Program-made: the position numbers and the translations under genes
Notes under the pieces: generated by a model
What the model was told of the DNA's origin: nothing
Seen by the model: only the letters and a program-made list of their open reading frames with translations
Databases searched by the model: none
From: Lysobacteraceae bacterium 2PB
GTDB lineage: Bacteria; Pseudomonadota; Gammaproteobacteria; Xanthomonadales; Xanthomonadaceae
Length of the DNA: 64,000 nt
Direction: 5' to 3'
NCBI GenBank assembly: GCA_005502915.1
Contig: SCMT01000007.1
Coordinates: 62,001 to 126,000, forward strand
Shown here: positions 12,574-25,059 of the stretch, one piece after another
Layout of the letters: each line of letters opens with the position of its first letter
How positions within the stretch are numbered: the first letter of the stretch is position 1

Positions 12574-12942
12574 ATGATCCAGATGCAGAGCCACCTCGAA
12601 GTGGCCGACAATTCCGGTGCGAAGGAAGTGATGTGCATCAAGGTGCTCGGCGGCTCCAAGCGCCGCTACGCGCACATTGGTGACATCATCAAGGTGTCCA
12701 TCAAGGACGCCATTCCGCGCGGCAAGGTGAAGAAGGGCGAGGTCTACAACGCCGTCGTGGTCCGCACCCGCAAGGGCGTGCGCCGTGCCGACGGTTCGCT
12801 GATCCGTTTCGACGCCAACGCCGCCGTGCTCCTCAACAACAAGCATGAGCCGATCGGCACCCGCATCTTCGGACCGGTGACGCGCGAACTGCGCTCCGAG
12901 AAGTTCATGAAGATCGTCTCGCTCGCGCCCGAAGTGCTCTGA
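12574..12942 (+). CDS. rplN: 50S ribosomal protein L14
   Basis: L14 (122 aa) lies at the subunit interface and is the docking site of the silencing factor RsfS. It begins [19 protein letters not shown] and ends [10 protein letters not shown], the exact usual length. It heads the spc gene order, which here continues from the S10 genes without a terminator or obvious promoter. Confidence 0.98.
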   Translation: MIQMQSHLEVADNSGAKEVMCIKVLGGSKRRYAHIGDIIKVSIKDAIPRGKVKKGEVYNAVVVRTRKGVRRADGSLIRFDANAAVLLNNKHEPIGTRIFGPVTRELRSEKFMKIVSLAPEVL

Positions 12943-12956
12943 GCGGAGGAAAAGAC

Positions 12957-13271
12957 ATGAATCGCATCAAGAAAGGCGACCGCGTTCTCGTCATCGCCGG
13001 CAAGGACAAGGGCAAGCAGGGCGACGTCGTGAGCGTTGCAGGCGACCGCGTGTTCGTCTCCAACATCAACATCGTCAAGCGCCACACCAAGCCGAACCCG
13101 CAGGCGGGCCAGCCCGGTGGCGTGATCGAGCGCGAAGCCTCGATCCACATCTCCAACGTCATGCTGTTCAACCCTGCCTCGGGCAAGGGCGAGCGCATCG
13201 GAATCAAGAAGCTGGAGGATGGACGCAAACTGCGTGTGTTCCGCTCCAGCGGTGAGGCGGTCGACGCCTGA
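12957..13271 (+). CDS. rplX: 50S ribosomal protein L24
   Basis: L24 (104 aa) is an assembly initiator with a KOW motif ([17 protein letters not shown]). The sequence and spacing between rplN and rplE are standard. GGAGG precedes the ATG. Confidence 0.98.
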   Translation: MNRIKKGDRVLVIAGKDKGKQGDVVSVAGDRVFVSNINIVKRHTKPNPQAGQPGGVIEREASIHISNVMLFNPASGKGERIGIKKLEDGRKLRVFRSSGEAVDA

Positions 13272-13282
13272 GGAATGCAAAA

Positions 13283-13825
13283 ATGACGACTCGTCTGGAA
13301 CAGTTCTACAAGGATGAAGTGGTGCCGAAGCTGATGAAGCAGTTCGGTTACACCAATCCGATGGAAGTGCCGAAGCTGGTGAAGATCACGCTCAACATGG
13401 GCGTGGGCGAAGCCGCCGCGAACAAGAAGGTGCTGGAGAACGCCGTCGCCGACCTGGCCAAGATCACCGGCCAGAAGCCGGTGGTGACCAAGGCCCGCGT
13501 CTCGGTGGCCTCGTTCAAGATCCGTGATGGCTGGCCGATCGGCTGCAAGGTGACCCTGCGTCGCGCCAAGATGTTCGAGTTCCTCGATCGCCTGGTGAAC
13601 ATCTCGCTGCCCCGCGTCCGCGACTTCCGCGGCGTCTCGGGTCGCTCGTTCGATGGCCGCGGCAACTACAACATGGGCCTGAAGGAGCAGATCATCTTCC
13701 CGGAAATCGACTTCGACGCCGTCGACGCGATCCGCGGCATGGATATCGCCATCACCACCACCGCCAAGACCGACGCCGAAGCGAAGGCCTTGCTGGAAGC
13801 GTTCCGCTTCCCGTTCCGCAACTAA
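13283..13825 (+). CDS. rplE: 50S ribosomal protein L5
   Basis: L5 (180 aa) binds 5S rRNA in the central protuberance and contacts P-site tRNA. The conserved [13 protein letters not shown] and [12 protein letters not shown] blocks are seen. It is placed between rplX and rpsN as usual. Confidence 0.98.
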   Translation: MTTRLEQFYKDEVVPKLMKQFGYTNPMEVPKLVKITLNMGVGEAAANKKVLENAVADLAKITGQKPVVTKARVSVASFKIRDGWPIGCKVTLRRAKMFEFLDRLVNISLPRVRDFRGVSGRSFDGRGNYNMGLKEQIIFPEIDFDAVDAIRGMDIAITTTAKTDAEAKALLEAFRFPFRN

Positions 13826-13841
13826 TCAGGACACGCATTCC

Positions 13842-14147
13842 ATGGCAAAGACCTCGATGGTGAACCGCGAAGTCAAGCGGGCCAAGCTGGCGAAGAAGTA
13901 CGCCGCCAAGCGCGAAGCGTTGAAGAAGATCATCAACAGCCAGGACGGCGACTTCGACGAGAAGATGGCGGCTGCGGCCAAGCTGCAGAAGCTGCCGCGC
14001 GATTCCTCGCCGTCCCGCCAGACCCTGCGCTGCGCCCTGACCGGCCGTCCGCGCGGCGTCTACCGCAAGTTCGGCCTCGGCCGCAACAAGCTCCGCGAAG
14101 CCACCATGCGTGGCGACGTGCCGGGCCTGCGCAAGGCCAGCTGGTAA
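13842..14147 (+). CDS. rpsN: 30S ribosomal protein S14, zinc-free type
   Basis: S14 (101 aa) of the 30S head. This is the longer form without the CxxC zinc knuckle: only one cysteine is present ([12 protein letters not shown]). The C-terminal [18 protein letters not shown] is typical. It is followed by an unusually long 191-base gap before rpsH, which holds several perfect hairpins. Confidence 0.98.
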   Translation: MAKTSMVNREVKRAKLAKKYAAKREALKKIINSQDGDFDEKMAAAAKLQKLPRDSSPSRQTLRCALTGRPRGVYRKFGLGRNKLREATMRGDVPGLRKASW

Positions 14148-14338
14148 TCGACCCTTCGGGGCTGATAGACTAGGCGGCTGCTACATGCGCCACCCTGCAG
14201 GCCGGACTTGTCCGGCCTGCAGCCGTCTCCGACGGCAAGCCCGGTTTGCCGGGCGTCATCCGGGCCTGGCCCGGTTCACAACCCAAGACAGATTTCGCGA
14301 AAGCGGATATCGGTGCTACTCATCAAGGTGACTCTGCA
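14148..14338 (+). other. rpsN-rpsH gap with stacked palindromes
   Basis: Within the spc operon, where gaps are usually a few tens of bases, this gap is 191 bases. It holds a 12-bp perfect stem (14195-14206 with 14211-14222, loop CTTG), a second palindrome (14239-14244 with 14249-14254, loop TTTG) and a GGGC/GCCC pair further on. No T-run follows them. A TAGACT box near 14166 hints at an internal promoter, without a good -35. Confidence 0.5.
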
Positions 14339-14734
14339 ATGAGCATGACTGATCCCATCGCCGACATGCTGGTCCGCATCAAGAATGCGGCCGCCGTCGG
14401 CAAGCAGACGGTGAAAATGCCGTCGTCCAAGATCAAGGTCGCGATCGCCAACGTCCTGAAGGACGAAGGCTACATCGGCGATGTCCGCGTGACCGAGAAC
14501 GGCGCCAAGGCCGAGCTCGAGATCGTGCTGAAGTATTTCGAAGGCAAGCCGGTCATCGAGCGCCTGCATCGCGTGTCGCGTTCGGGCCTGCGCCAGTACC
14601 GTGGCAAGGACGCGCTGCCGAAGGTTCTCGGCGGTCTCGGCGTCGCCATCATTTCCACCTCCAAGGGCATCATGACCGATGCGCAGGCGCGCCAGCAGGG
14701 CGTCGGCGGTGAAGTCCTGTGCTTCGTGGCGTAA
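14339..14734 (+). CDS. rpsH: 30S ribosomal protein S8
   Basis: S8 (131 aa) is a primary 16S binder and, in Escherichia coli, the translational repressor of the spc operon. ATG 14339 gives [17 protein letters not shown], matching homologues; a longer in-frame extension upstream is just the open gap. AAGG lies a few bases before. The conserved [11 protein letters not shown] end is present. Confidence 0.97.
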   Translation: MSMTDPIADMLVRIKNAAAVGKQTVKMPSSKIKVAIANVLKDEGYIGDVRVTENGAKAELEIVLKYFEGKPVIERLHRVSRSGLRQYRGKDALPKVLGGLGVAIISTSKGIMTDAQARQQGVGGEVLCFVA

Positions 14735-14747
14735 GGAGAACGATCCC

Positions 14748-15275
14748 ATGTCTCGCGTCGCCAAAAAGCCGATCGCCCTCCCGAAGGGTGTCGAATTCAA
14801 CGTCCAGTCCGAGAACGTGAGCGTCAAGGGCCCGAAGGGCACCCTGTCGATCGCCAAGCCGGCCGGCATCGAAGTGAAGATCGAAGACGGCAATGCGCTG
14901 CTCTCGGCCAACGACGATTCGCTGATCCCGCTGACCGGCACCCTGCGCGCCATCATCTCGAACATGGTCCACGGCGTCAGCCAGGGCTTCGAGCGCAAGC
15001 TCGAGCTCGTCGGCGTCGGTTACCGTGCCGCCATGCAGGGCAAGGACCTCAGCCTCTCGCTGGGCTTCTCGCATCCGGTCGTCTTCCCGGCGCCGGAAGG
15101 CATCACCATCGCCACGCCGACGCAGACCGAGATCCTGATCTCGGGCGCCGACAAGCAGCGCGTCGGTGAAGTCGCCGCCAAGATCCGTGGCTTCCGTCCG
15201 CCGGAACCCTACAAGGGCAAGGGCGTGAAGTACTCCGACGAAACCATCATTCGCAAAGAAGCCAAGAAGGCCTAA
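14748..15275 (+). CDS. rplF: 50S ribosomal protein L6
   Basis: L6 (175 aa) lies near the sarcin-ricin loop. ATG 14748 ([16 protein letters not shown]) has AAGGAG ten bases upstream. The C-terminal [11 protein letters not shown] signature is present. It sits between rpsH and rplR. Confidence 0.98.
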   Translation: MSRVAKKPIALPKGVEFNVQSENVSVKGPKGTLSIAKPAGIEVKIEDGNALLSANDDSLIPLTGTLRAIISNMVHGVSQGFERKLELVGVGYRAAMQGKDLSLSLGFSHPVVFPAPEGITIATPTQTEILISGADKQRVGEVAAKIRGFRPPEPYKGKGVKYSDETIIRKEAKKA

Positions 15276-15307
15276 TCGCGCCTATCCGCTTCTTGAGGAT
15301 CAAGATC

Positions 15308-15667
15308 ATGAGCAGCATCAAGAACACCGCCCGCCTGCGCCGCGCCAAGTCCACGCGCGCGCATATCCGCGAACTCGGCGTGCCGCGCCTGACCGTGCTG
15401 CGCACCGGTCAGCATCTCTACGCCCAGGTGTTCACCGCCGACGGTTCCAAGGTGCTGGCTGCGGCCAACACCATGCAGGCCGCCGTGGGTGAGGGTCTGA
15501 AGAGCAAGAAGAACAGCGACGCCGCCGCCAAGGTGGGGCGTGCCATCGCCGAGCTGGCCAAGGCTGCGGGCGTCGAGAAGGTCGCGTTCGACCGCTCGGG
15601 CTACCGCTACCACGGTCGCATCAAGGCGCTGGCCGAAGCCGCCCGCGAGGGTGGCCTGCAGTTCTGA
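15308..15667 (+). CDS. rplR: 50S ribosomal protein L18
   Basis: L18 (119 aa) binds 5S rRNA with L5. The start ATG 15308 ([19 protein letters not shown]) has GAGGA upstream; an earlier in-frame start would add five residues with no support. The end [23 protein letters not shown] is typical. A 239-base hairpin-bearing gap follows. Confidence 0.97.
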   Translation: MSSIKNTARLRRAKSTRAHIRELGVPRLTVLRTGQHLYAQVFTADGSKVLAAANTMQAAVGEGLKSKKNSDAAAKVGRAIAELAKAAGVEKVAFDRSGYRYHGRIKALAEAAREGGLQF

Positions 15668-15906
15668 GTCACGACGGCCCGGGCGTTCGCCCGGGCCGTC
15701 CCGTTCCGCGTCCGAGGTGTCTCACGACACACGGGCGACTGCCGGGAACTTGAGGCGGGCCGCCGCGGTCCACATCGAGTCTCCATTGCCGCCGGCGCGG
15801 TCTGCGTCGGACGCACATTCCGTTTCCGGTCTGTGCGGTGCACCCGAAACACACCACAACGATAAGCGGCCACGCCGCAAATCCCTCAAACAACCGAGAT
15901 ATCGAA
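15668..15906 (+). other. rplR-rpsE gap with a 12-bp hairpin
   Basis: This 239-base gap begins with a perfect 12-bp stem (15673-15684 with 15689-15700, loop GTTC), five bases after the rplR stop. No T-run follows. The rest shows no gene. Its length is abnormal for the interior of the spc operon. Confidence 0.5.
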
Positions 15907-16446
15907 ATGGCAGAACAACGTGAATCGCGCGGCCGCGATCGTGATCGCAACCGCGAAGAGGTCGATGACGGCATGATCGAGAAGCTGATCGCGGTCAACC
16001 GCGTCAGCAAGACCGTCAAGGGTGGTCGTCAGTTCACCTTCACCGCGCTGACGGTGGTGGGCGACGGGTCCGGCAAGGTCGGCTTCGGCTACGGCAAGGC
16101 GCGCGAAGTGCCGGTCGCGATCCAGAAGTCGATGGAATACGCCCGCAAGAACATGAGCAACGTCGACCTGAACAACGGCACCCTGTGGCACGCCGTCAAG
16201 TCGGGCCACGGCGCCGCCCACGTGTTCATGCAGCCGGCGTCGGAAGGTACCGGCGTCATCGCCGGCGGCGCGATGCGCGCCGTGCTCGAAGCGGTCGGCG
16301 TGAAGAACGTGCTGGCGAAGGCCACCGGTTCGCGCAACCCGATCAACCTGGTGCGCGCCACGCTGAAGGGCCTCGAGTCCATGCAGTCGCCGGCCCGTAT
16401 CGCGGCCAAGCGCGGCAAGAAGACGGAGGACATCCTCAATGGCTGA
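15907..16446 (+). CDS. rpsE: 30S ribosomal protein S5
   Basis: S5 (179 aa) contributes to accuracy and to the mRNA entry helicase. The start [19 protein letters not shown] has a charged N-terminal tail longer than in E. coli. The [19 protein letters not shown] loop, where spectinomycin acts, is of normal sequence. The last eight bases overlap rpmD. Confidence 0.98.
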   Translation: MAEQRESRGRDRDRNREEVDDGMIEKLIAVNRVSKTVKGGRQFTFTALTVVGDGSGKVGFGYGKAREVPVAIQKSMEYARKNMSNVDLNNGTLWHAVKSGHGAAHVFMQPASEGTGVIAGGAMRAVLEAVGVKNVLAKATGSRNPINLVRATLKGLESMQSPARIAAKRGKKTEDILNG

Positions 16447-16630
16447 TTCCAAGAACGGCACCGTCAAGGTCCGCCTGGTCAAGGGTCTGCGCGGCACCCA
16501 GGCGCGTCATCGCCTGTCGGTCAAGGCGCTGGGCCTGAACAAACTCAATGATGTCCGCGAGCTGAAGGACAGCCCGCAGGTGCGTGGCCTGATCACGCAG
16601 CTGCACTACCTCGTCCGCGTGGAGGAGTAA
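16439..16630 (+). CDS. rpmD: 50S ribosomal protein L30
   Basis: L30 (63 aa) is a small 50S protein. [20 protein letters not shown] and the [20 protein letters not shown] stretch identify it. It starts inside the last codons of rpsE, so its translation is probably coupled. Confidence 0.98.
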   Translation: MADSKNGTVKVRLVKGLRGTQARHRLSVKALGLNKLNDVRELKDSPQVRGLITQLHYLVRVEE

Positions 16631-16634
16631 TCAC

Positions 16635-17069
16635 ATGCGTCTCAACACTCTCAAGCCCGCAGATGGCGCCCGCAAGGAGCGTACCCGCGTCGGTCGCGGT
16701 ATCGGTTCCGGCCTCGGCAAGACCGCGGGTCGCGGCCACAAGGGTTCGTTCGCGCGCGCCGGCAAGGGCAAGATCAAGGCCGGCTTCGAAGGCGGCCAGA
16801 TGCCCATGCAGCGTCGCCTGCCGAAGATCGGCTTCCGTTCGCCGATCGCCAAGGACACCGCCGAAGTGCTGCTGTACCAGCTGGACAAGCTGGATGGCAC
16901 GATCGACCTGGCTGCGCTGCGCGCCGCCAAGCTGGTGCCGAGCACGGCCAAGAAGGTCAAGATCGTGAAGAAGGGCGAGCTGACCAAGAAGCTCGTGATC
17001 AAGGGCATCGCGACGACCGCCGGCGCCAAGGCCGCGATCGAAGCGGCCGGCGGCAGCATCGAAGCATAA
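16635..17069 (+). CDS. rplO: 50S ribosomal protein L15
   Basis: L15 (144 aa) is a late-assembly 50S protein. It begins [20 protein letters not shown], followed by the glycine-rich [16 protein letters not shown] segment. It lies between rpmD and secY in the usual place. Confidence 0.98.
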   Translation: MRLNTLKPADGARKERTRVGRGIGSGLGKTAGRGHKGSFARAGKGKIKAGFEGGQMPMQRRLPKIGFRSPIAKDTAEVLLYQLDKLDGTIDLAALRAAKLVPSTAKKVKIVKKGELTKKLVIKGIATTAGAKAAIEAAGGSIEA

Positions 17070-17087
17070 GGCAGGAGTAATCCGGGC

Positions 17088-18440
<1,353 letters not shown>

Positions 18441-18875
18441 ACTTTTGCGGGCGGGGTGGCCTCGATGCTATTCCGCCGCGCGGCTCCGGCGCATGACGCC
18501 AGGTCGCGCAACGGACACCAGCCCGCCTCGGGTCGGTGTCCGAGCCCCGGTCGGAAACCGGGGCAGGGGCGACCCGGGCGGCGGTCTCGCGTCCGGGTGG
18601 GCCAGGGTAGTGCCGGCACCTGAGGAGTGTCGGCCGGTGTGGTCAAGGCATCTTCGCGATGCGGTGTCCATGTCAGCCCGGGTCCATCGCCGGAGCATGG
18701 GCACTCTCCCCATGCCAGGAAGGTCCGCTGGCGCCCGCAAGGGGGCCGGCGGTGTTCGGCTACGGCCGAACCCCTTCCTTGTTGAACGAGACCTTGCTAG
18801 AATTTCGAGTTCACTTAGACCAAGTGCCCCATGAGCCGGGGTGACCCGGCCGTCAAACCAGTTGGAGATCCGCGC
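18441..18875 (+). other. secY-rpsM gap without rpmJ
   Basis: In Escherichia coli the rpmJ gene (L36) lies between secY and rpsM. Here 435 bases contain no reading frame resembling the 38-41-residue cysteine/arginine-rich L36. Instead there are a 7-bp stem (18513-18519 with 18535-18541), an 8-bp stem (18544-18551 with 18557-18564) and the promoter of the alpha genes at the downstream end. Confidence 0.6.
18775..18803 (+). promoter_or_regulatory. Extended -10 promoter of the alpha operon
   Basis: TGC immediately before TAGAAT (18798-18803) makes an extended -10 element. The -35 region 17 bases upstream is poor (TTCCTT, 18775-18780), which extended -10 promoters tolerate. Transcription from about 18810 would give a 65-base leader for rpsM. 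Confidence 0.5.
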
Positions 18876-19232
18876 ATGGCGCGTATTGCAGGTGTCAACC
18901 TGCCTGCCCAGAAGCACGTCTGGGTCGGGCTGCAAAGCATCTACGGCATCGGCCGTACCCGTTCGAAACTCGTCTGCGACGCCGCCGGCGTGGCTTCGAA
19001 CATCAAGATCCGCGACCTGTCCGAAGCTGACGTCGAGCGCCTCCGTGCCGAAGTCGGCAAGTACACGGTCGAAGGCGACCTCCGTCGCGAGGTCGGCATC
19101 GCGATCAAGCGTCTGATGGACCTCGGCTGCTACCGCGGCCTGCGCCATCGTCGCGGTCTGCCGCTCCGCGGCCAGCGCACCCGGACCAATGCCCGTACCC
19201 GCAAGGGTCCGCGCAAGGCCATCAAGAAGTAA
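18876..19232 (+). CDS. rpsM: 30S ribosomal protein S13
   Basis: S13 (118 aa) of the 30S head makes subunit bridges and contacts P-site tRNA with its tail. [16 protein letters not shown] and [20 protein letters not shown] identify it. It opens the alpha operon and has its own promoter candidate upstream. Confidence 0.98.
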   Translation: MARIAGVNLPAQKHVWVGLQSIYGIGRTRSKLVCDAAGVASNIKIRDLSEADVERLRAEVGKYTVEGDLRREVGIAIKRLMDLGCYRGLRHRRGLPLRGQRTRTNARTRKGPRKAIKK

Positions 19233-19244
19233 GGGGCATAGACC

Positions 19245-19637
19245 ATGGCCAAGCCGGCAGCTACCAAGACGAAGAAGAAGATCAAGCGCGTCGTCACCGA
19301 CGGCATCGCGCACGTCCACGCTTCGTTCAACAACACCATCGTGACCATCACCGACCGCCAGGGCAATGCGCTGTCGTGGGCGACTTCGGGCGGCGCGGGT
19401 TTCCGCGGTTCGCGCAAGTCCACCCCGTTCGCCGCGCAGGTCGCCGCCGAGAAGGCCGGCAAGGCCGCCCTCGACTACGGCCTGAAGGCGCTCGAAGTGC
19501 GCATCAAGGGCCCGGGCCCGGGTCGCGAATCAGCCGTCCGCTCGCTCAACAGCGTCGGCTACAAGATCACCAACATCATCGACGTGACGCCCATCCCGCA
19601 CAACGGGTGCCGTCCGCCGAAGAAGCGTCGCGTCTGA
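19245..19637 (+). CDS. rpsK: 30S ribosomal protein S11
   Basis: S11 (130 aa) lines the platform near the mRNA exit. [20 protein letters not shown] and the C-terminal [14 protein letters not shown] are diagnostic. It lies between rpsM and rpsD. Confidence 0.98.
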   Translation: MAKPAATKTKKKIKRVVTDGIAHVHASFNNTIVTITDRQGNALSWATSGGAGFRGSRKSTPFAAQVAAEKAGKAALDYGLKALEVRIKGPGPGRESAVRSLNSVGYKITNIIDVTPIPHNGCRPPKKRRV

Positions 19638-19662
19638 CGCGGCCTGAGGAGCAGAGAACACC

Positions 19663-20289
19663 ATGGCTCGTTATATCGGTCCCACCTGCAAACTCGCCCG
19701 TCGCGAAGGCGCAGACCTCAGTCTGAAGTCGCCGGCCCGCGCGCTCGACTCGAAGTGCAAGCTCGAGCAGAAGCCCGGCCAGCACGGCGCGGCCCGCAAG
19801 GGCAAACTGTCCGACTACGCTACCCAGCTGCGTGAGAAGCAGAAGGTCAAGCGTATCTACGGCCTGCTGGAACGCCAGTTCCGCAACTACTACAAGAAGG
19901 CCTCGACCAAGAAGGGCAACACCGGCGAGAACCTCCTGCAGATGCTGGAAACCCGCCTGGACAACGTCGTCTATCGCATGGGCTTCGCCGTCACCCGTCC
20001 GGCCGCCCGCCAGCTGGTCTCGCACCGCGGCGTGCTGGTCAACGGCAAGTCGGTGAACCTGCCGTCGTACCAAGTCAAGGCCGGCGACGCGATCACCCTG
20101 TCCGAGAAGGCGCAGAAGCAGCTCCGCGTCCAGGAAGCCCTCAACGTCTCTTCGACGATGGATCTGGCTCCGGGCTGGATCGAAGTCGACAGCAAGAAGT
20201 TCAGCGGCGTGTTCAAGGCCGTTCCGGATCGCAGCGACCTGCCGGCCGACATCAACGAAGCGCTGATCGTCGAGTTGTACTCGAAGTAA
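19663..20289 (+). CDS. rpsD: 30S ribosomal protein S4
   Basis: S4 (208 aa) starts 30S assembly and, in Escherichia coli, represses the alpha operon by binding the rpsM leader. It begins [16 protein letters not shown]; the S4 RNA-binding domain is at about residues 98-160 ([20 protein letters not shown]). Only two cysteines are seen in the N-terminus, so no complete zinc knuckle is expected. Confidence 0.98.
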   Translation: MARYIGPTCKLARREGADLSLKSPARALDSKCKLEQKPGQHGAARKGKLSDYATQLREKQKVKRIYGLLERQFRNYYKKASTKKGNTGENLLQMLETRLDNVVYRMGFAVTRPAARQLVSHRGVLVNGKSVNLPSYQVKAGDAITLSEKAQKQLRVQEALNVSSTMDLAPGWIEVDSKKFSGVFKAVPDRSDLPADINEALIVELYSK

Positions 20290-20300
20290 GCGACGGTGAA

Positions 20301-20325
20301 GCGCCTCCGCCTTGTGCGGGGGCGC
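20301..20325 (+). other. Hairpin between rpsD and rpoA
   Basis: A 10-bp stem with one T-G pair (20301-20310 with 20316-20325) lies 12 bases after rpsD in a 151-base gap. It is not followed by a T-run and is one of the hairpins that recur in long gaps of this cluster. Confidence 0.45.
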
Positions 20326-20440
20326 GGCTCCAGACCCCCACGGCCGCGGCGCCCGTCGCCCCGGTCGCCTCCCTTGCCCGGGAAGGCCCCCAGAAACACC
20401 GCCGCGGCCGCGAGGCCCCGGCTCCAGGAGACACCACAAG

Positions 20441-21439
20441 ATGACGGTATCCGCCAATCAGGTCCTGCGTCCGCGCGCTCCGCAGATCGAGCGCCTTGCC
20501 GGCAATCGCGCCAAGGTGGTGATCGAGCCGCTGGAGCGTGGTTACGGCCACACCCTCGGCAATGCACTGCGTCGCGTGCTGCTGTCGTCGATCCCGGGTT
20601 ACGCGATCACCGAGGTCGAGATCGACGGCGTGCTCCACGAGTACACCACGGTCGAAGGCCTGCAGGAAGATGTGCTGGAAGTGCTGTTGAACCTCAAGGA
20701 CGTCGCGATCCGCATGGGCACGGGCGAATCCTCGACCCTGAGCCTGAGCAAGCAGGGCCCGGGCGTGGTCATCGCCGGCGATATCCGGACCGACCACAAC
20801 GTCGAGATCCTGAATCCGGAACACGTGATCGCGCACCTCACCAAGGAAGCCTCGCTGAACATGCGCGTCAAGATCGAGCGTGGCTTCGGCTACCAGCCGG
20901 CCGCCGCGCGTCGTCGTCCGGATGAGGAAACCCGCGCGATCGGTCGCCTGATGCTCGACGCCTCGTTCTCGCCGGTCCGCCGCGTGGCCTACGAGGTCGA
21001 AGCGGCCCGCGTCGAACAGCGCACCGACCTCGACAAGCTCGTGCTCGACATCGAGACCAACGGCACCATCGACGCCGAGGAAGCCGTGCGCACCGCCGCC
21101 GACATCCTCACCGACCAGCTGTCGGTCTTCGGCGACTTCACCCACCGCGATCGCGGCGCGTCCAAGCCGGCGACCACCGGCGTGGATCCGATCCTGCTGC
21201 GTCCGATCGACGATCTGGAGCTGACCGTGCGTTCGGCCAATTGTCTCAAGGCCGAGAGCATCTACTACGTCGGCGACCTGATCCAGAAGACCGAGGTTGA
21301 GCTGCTCAAGACGCCGAACCTCGGCAAGAAGTCGCTCACCGAGATCAAGGAAGTGCTCGCCCAGCGCGGCCTTTCGCTCGGCATGAAGCTCGAAAACTGG
21401 CCGCCGGCCGGCATCGCCACCCACGGCATGCTGGGCTGA
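20441..21439 (+). CDS. rpoA: RNA polymerase subunit alpha
   Basis: Alpha (332 aa) nucleates polymerase assembly through its N-terminal domain. Its C-terminal domain binds UP elements and activators. ATG 20441 has CCAGGAG upstream. The N-terminal [20 protein letters not shown] and C-terminal [20 protein letters not shown] blocks are intact. It lies between rpsD and rplQ as usual. Confidence 0.99.
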   Translation: MTVSANQVLRPRAPQIERLAGNRAKVVIEPLERGYGHTLGNALRRVLLSSIPGYAITEVEIDGVLHEYTTVEGLQEDVLEVLLNLKDVAIRMGTGESSTLSLSKQGPGVVIAGDIRTDHNVEILNPEHVIAHLTKEASLNMRVKIERGFGYQPAAARRRPDEETRAIGRLMLDASFSPVRRVAYEVEAARVEQRTDLDKLVLDIETNGTIDAEEAVRTAADILTDQLSVFGDFTHRDRGASKPATTGVDPILLRPIDDLELTVRSANCLKAESIYYVGDLIQKTEVELLKTPNLGKKSLTEIKEVLAQRGLSLGMKLENWPPAGIATHGMLG

Positions 21440-21505
21440 GTTTCGTTCCCACTTTGAACATCGATCCCGGCACAGGCTGCCGGGGATAACCCAGGAAACA
21501 CGACC

Positions 21506-21877
21506 ATGCGCCACCAGAAGTCCGGACGCAAATTCAGCCGCACCAGCGCCCATCGCGAAGCGATGTTCCGCAACATGGCTGCCTCGCTGATCAAGCACGG
21601 CCTGATCCGCACCACGCTCCCGAAGGCGAAGGAACTCCGCCGCGTCGCCGAGCCGCTGATCACCCTGTCGAAGATCGATGGCGTGGCCAATCGCCGCCTC
21701 GCGTTCGCCCGCCTCCGCGACAAGGAAGCCGTCGGCACGCTGTTCACCACCCTCGGCCCGCGTTACCGCGAGCGCCCGGGCGGTTACCTGCGCATCCTGA
21801 AGTGCGGTTTCCGTGATGGCGACAATGCGCCGATGGCGTACGTCGAGCTGGTCGACCGTCCCGAAGCCGCTGCCTGA
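21506..21877 (+). CDS. rplQ: 50S ribosomal protein L17
   Basis: L17 (123 aa) ends the alpha operon. [20 protein letters not shown] is the family start. It lies 66 bases after rpoA, with a small imperfect hairpin between, and is followed by the strong terminator at 21945. Confidence 0.98.
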   Translation: MRHQKSGRKFSRTSAHREAMFRNMAASLIKHGLIRTTLPKAKELRRVAEPLITLSKIDGVANRRLAFARLRDKEAVGTLFTTLGPRYRERPGGYLRILKCGFRDGDNAPMAYVELVDRPEAAA

Positions 21878-21944
21878 TCCTCCGGTGCCGGCCGGGCGAT
21901 CGCTCGGCCAGCGCAGAGTCAGATGCGCAAACGTTCTAAGCAGG

Positions 21945-21968
21945 ACCCCGGCGAAAGCCGGGGTTTTT
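21945..21968 (+). terminator. Terminator of the ribosomal cluster
   Basis: An 8-bp stem (21945-21952 with 21957-21964), GAAA tetraloop and a run of five T residues end the alpha operon transcript. Confidence 0.9.
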
Positions 21969-22091
21969 GTTATTGTGGCACTGCAACACGGTTGACGGAC
22001 CGGCAGCAGGGCGCGACCCTGCGAGGTCGAGGCGCCGGAACTTCCCAGTGCGCGCGCCGGTCAGTCCGTCATCCCGTCCAACGCCCATTCC

Positions 22092-22619
22092 ATGCCCATG
22101 CAAGCCAATCCTCTTCGCTGGTCCTTCCGCCTCCAGTTCCTGCTGGGTTTCCTGGCGTGCGCGGCGCTGATCGGCTTCGCCTTGTTCTCCCAGGAAGTCT
22201 GGGGGCTGGTGCCGTGTCCGCTCTGCATCTTCCAGCGCGTGGCCTTTGCGGCGCTGGGTGTGGTCTTCCTGTTCGGCGCGGCCTTCGCGCCCAAGGGACA
22301 GGTCGGTCGCGGCAGCTTCGGCATTCTCGCGCTGGTCGCCGGCACGATCGGCGGCTACATCGCCGGCAAGCATGTCTGGCTGACCACGCTCCCGCCGGAC
22401 CAGGTCCCGGCCTGCGGCCCCACGCTGAGCTGGTTGCTGGAAAACAATTCCTACCTGCAGGTCTTCAGCACGGTGCTCAACGGTTCCGGCGAGTGCGCGA
22501 AGGTCGACTGGACCTTCCTCGGACTCTCGATGCCGGCGTGGAGCCTCGTCTGGTTCATCCTGCTCACCCTGTTCGCACTGTACGCCGCCTTCAAACCATC
22601 CCCCTCGACACCACGATGA
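22092..22619 (+). CDS. dsbB: Disulfide bond formation protein B
   Basis: DsbB (175 aa) reoxidises periplasmic DsbA and passes electrons to ubiquinone. Four membrane helices are visible. Both redox cysteine pairs are present: C42 and C45 in PCPLC, and C108 and C135 in the second periplasmic loop. An alternative ATG two codons later would change nothing. No dsbA is seen nearby. It stands between the alpha operon terminator and the DAHP synthase gene on the same strand. Confidence 0.95.
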   Translation: MPMQANPLRWSFRLQFLLGFLACAALIGFALFSQEVWGLVPCPLCIFQRVAFAALGVVFLFGAAFAPKGQVGRGSFGILALVAGTIGGYIAGKHVWLTTLPPDQVPACGPTLSWLLENNSYLQVFSTVLNGSGECAKVDWTFLGLSMPAWSLVWFILLTLFALYAAFKPSPSTPR

Positions 22620-22650
22620 CACGATCATGACTTCGTCCAGGAAACACGCC

Positions 22651-24045
<1,395 letters not shown>

Positions 24046-24069
24046 GCCGACGAACTGGCTTCGACAGAC

Positions 24070-24104
24070 AAAAAGAAACCCGCGGAAACGCGGGTTTCTT
24101 TTTT
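24070..24104. terminator. Bidirectional terminator
   Basis: A perfect stem of at least 14 bp (24071-24084 with 24089-24102), GAAA loop, with A-run on one side and T-run on the other. It serves the DAHP synthase gene on + and the convergent gene on -. Confidence 0.92.
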
Positions 24105-24164
24105 GGCGCTGTCCGGCCTGGCGACCGGCCGGGCTTGCGGTCGGTCGCCGCAGGCCAGAGCGGA

Positions 24165-24977
24165 TTACTTCGACTCGCTGGCCTGGCTGGTGGCCGGCTT
24201 GGCCTCGTCGGCCTTGGCGGCACCGGCCTGCGGCGCGGCGGCCTTGTTCACGAGGGTCTGGATCGCGGCCGGCAGGGCCACGGCGTCGGCCGACGGCGGG
24301 GTGGCGTCGTAGGCCGCGAGACGGAAGACCTGGGTCATGCCGCCGACCTTGGCGCGGGTCAGGGTGGCGGCCTTCACGGCGCCGAACGGCTTGTAGTCGT
24401 GGAAATGCGAGGTCTGCTTGAGCTCGCCCATCGGCGTGCTGGCGGTCGATTCGGTGGACAGCAGCAGCTTGTCCTCGACGCCGTAGCAGTCGACGGTCTT
24501 CTTGCCGCTCTTCCAGGTGATCTCGACGCGATGGCAGGGACGGCCTTCGGAATCGGACAGGCCGGTGGTGGTGGCCGATTCGATCAGGCTGGCGTCGCGC
24601 ATCACGTACTTGGGCTCGAACGGCTCGATCTGGTCCTGGCGCTCCTTGCCTTCGAGGATGCGCGGGCCGCTCATCGGGTCCATCGACCAGACGATGTCGC
24701 CGTTGCGGCCGCTGCGGAATTCGCCGACGTTGGGAATGCTCATGGTCAGTGCGCGGTTCTTGCCGAGGCTGGCCATGCGCATGTCGGCCTTCATGCCGTT
24801 CTCGACGATTTCCATCGAGCCGGTGAGGGTGCCGTCGCTTTCCTTCTCGACGGCCTTGCGGCCGCCGATGGCCTTGATGTGGGCGTCGAACAGGGCCTGC
24901 GGCTTGGGCAGGTCGGCGGCGGAAGCGGTGAAGGGCAGGGCGAGCGCGAGGGCGGTGAGTGCGAGGTATCGGGTCAT
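24165..24977 (-). CDS. Secreted protein, possibly LolA-like
   Basis: A 270-residue protein with a clear signal peptide (hydrophobic LALTALALALPFTASA, likely cut after ASA). The body, ALFDAHIKAIGGRKAVE followed by alternating beta-rich stretches, recalls periplasmic lipoprotein-carrier (LolA/LolB-like) folds seen in small outer-membrane or protease-associated proteins. The C-terminus is Ala/Lys/Glu-rich and probably disordered. It lies just downstream of an S41 peptidase gene on the same strand (82-base gap) and may share its transcript. Function is not established. Confidence 0.55.
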   Translation of the reverse strand: MTRYLALTALALALPFTASAADLPKPQALFDAHIKAIGGRKAVEKESDGTLTGSMEIVENGMKADMRMASLGKNRALTMSIPNVGEFRSGRNGDIVWSMDPMSGPRILEGKERQDQIEPFEPKYVMRDASLIESATTTGLSDSEGRPCHRVEITWKSGKKTVDCYGVEDKLLLSTESTASTPMGELKQTSHFHDYKPFGAVKAATLTRAKVGGMTQVFRLAAYDATPPSADAVALPAAIQTLVNKAAAPQAGAAKADEAKPATSQASESK

Positions 24978-25059
24978 GTCGGAGTCCTGTGACGTCGTTG
25001 GGGGATGGCGCGATGCGGGGTGATGCGGGATGTGATGTCGATTGTGCGCGAAAGGCGGG

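Noticed and set aside
18441-18875. A hidden rpmJ gene
   Set aside because: No short frame here has the MKV start or the cysteine/arginine pattern of L36.
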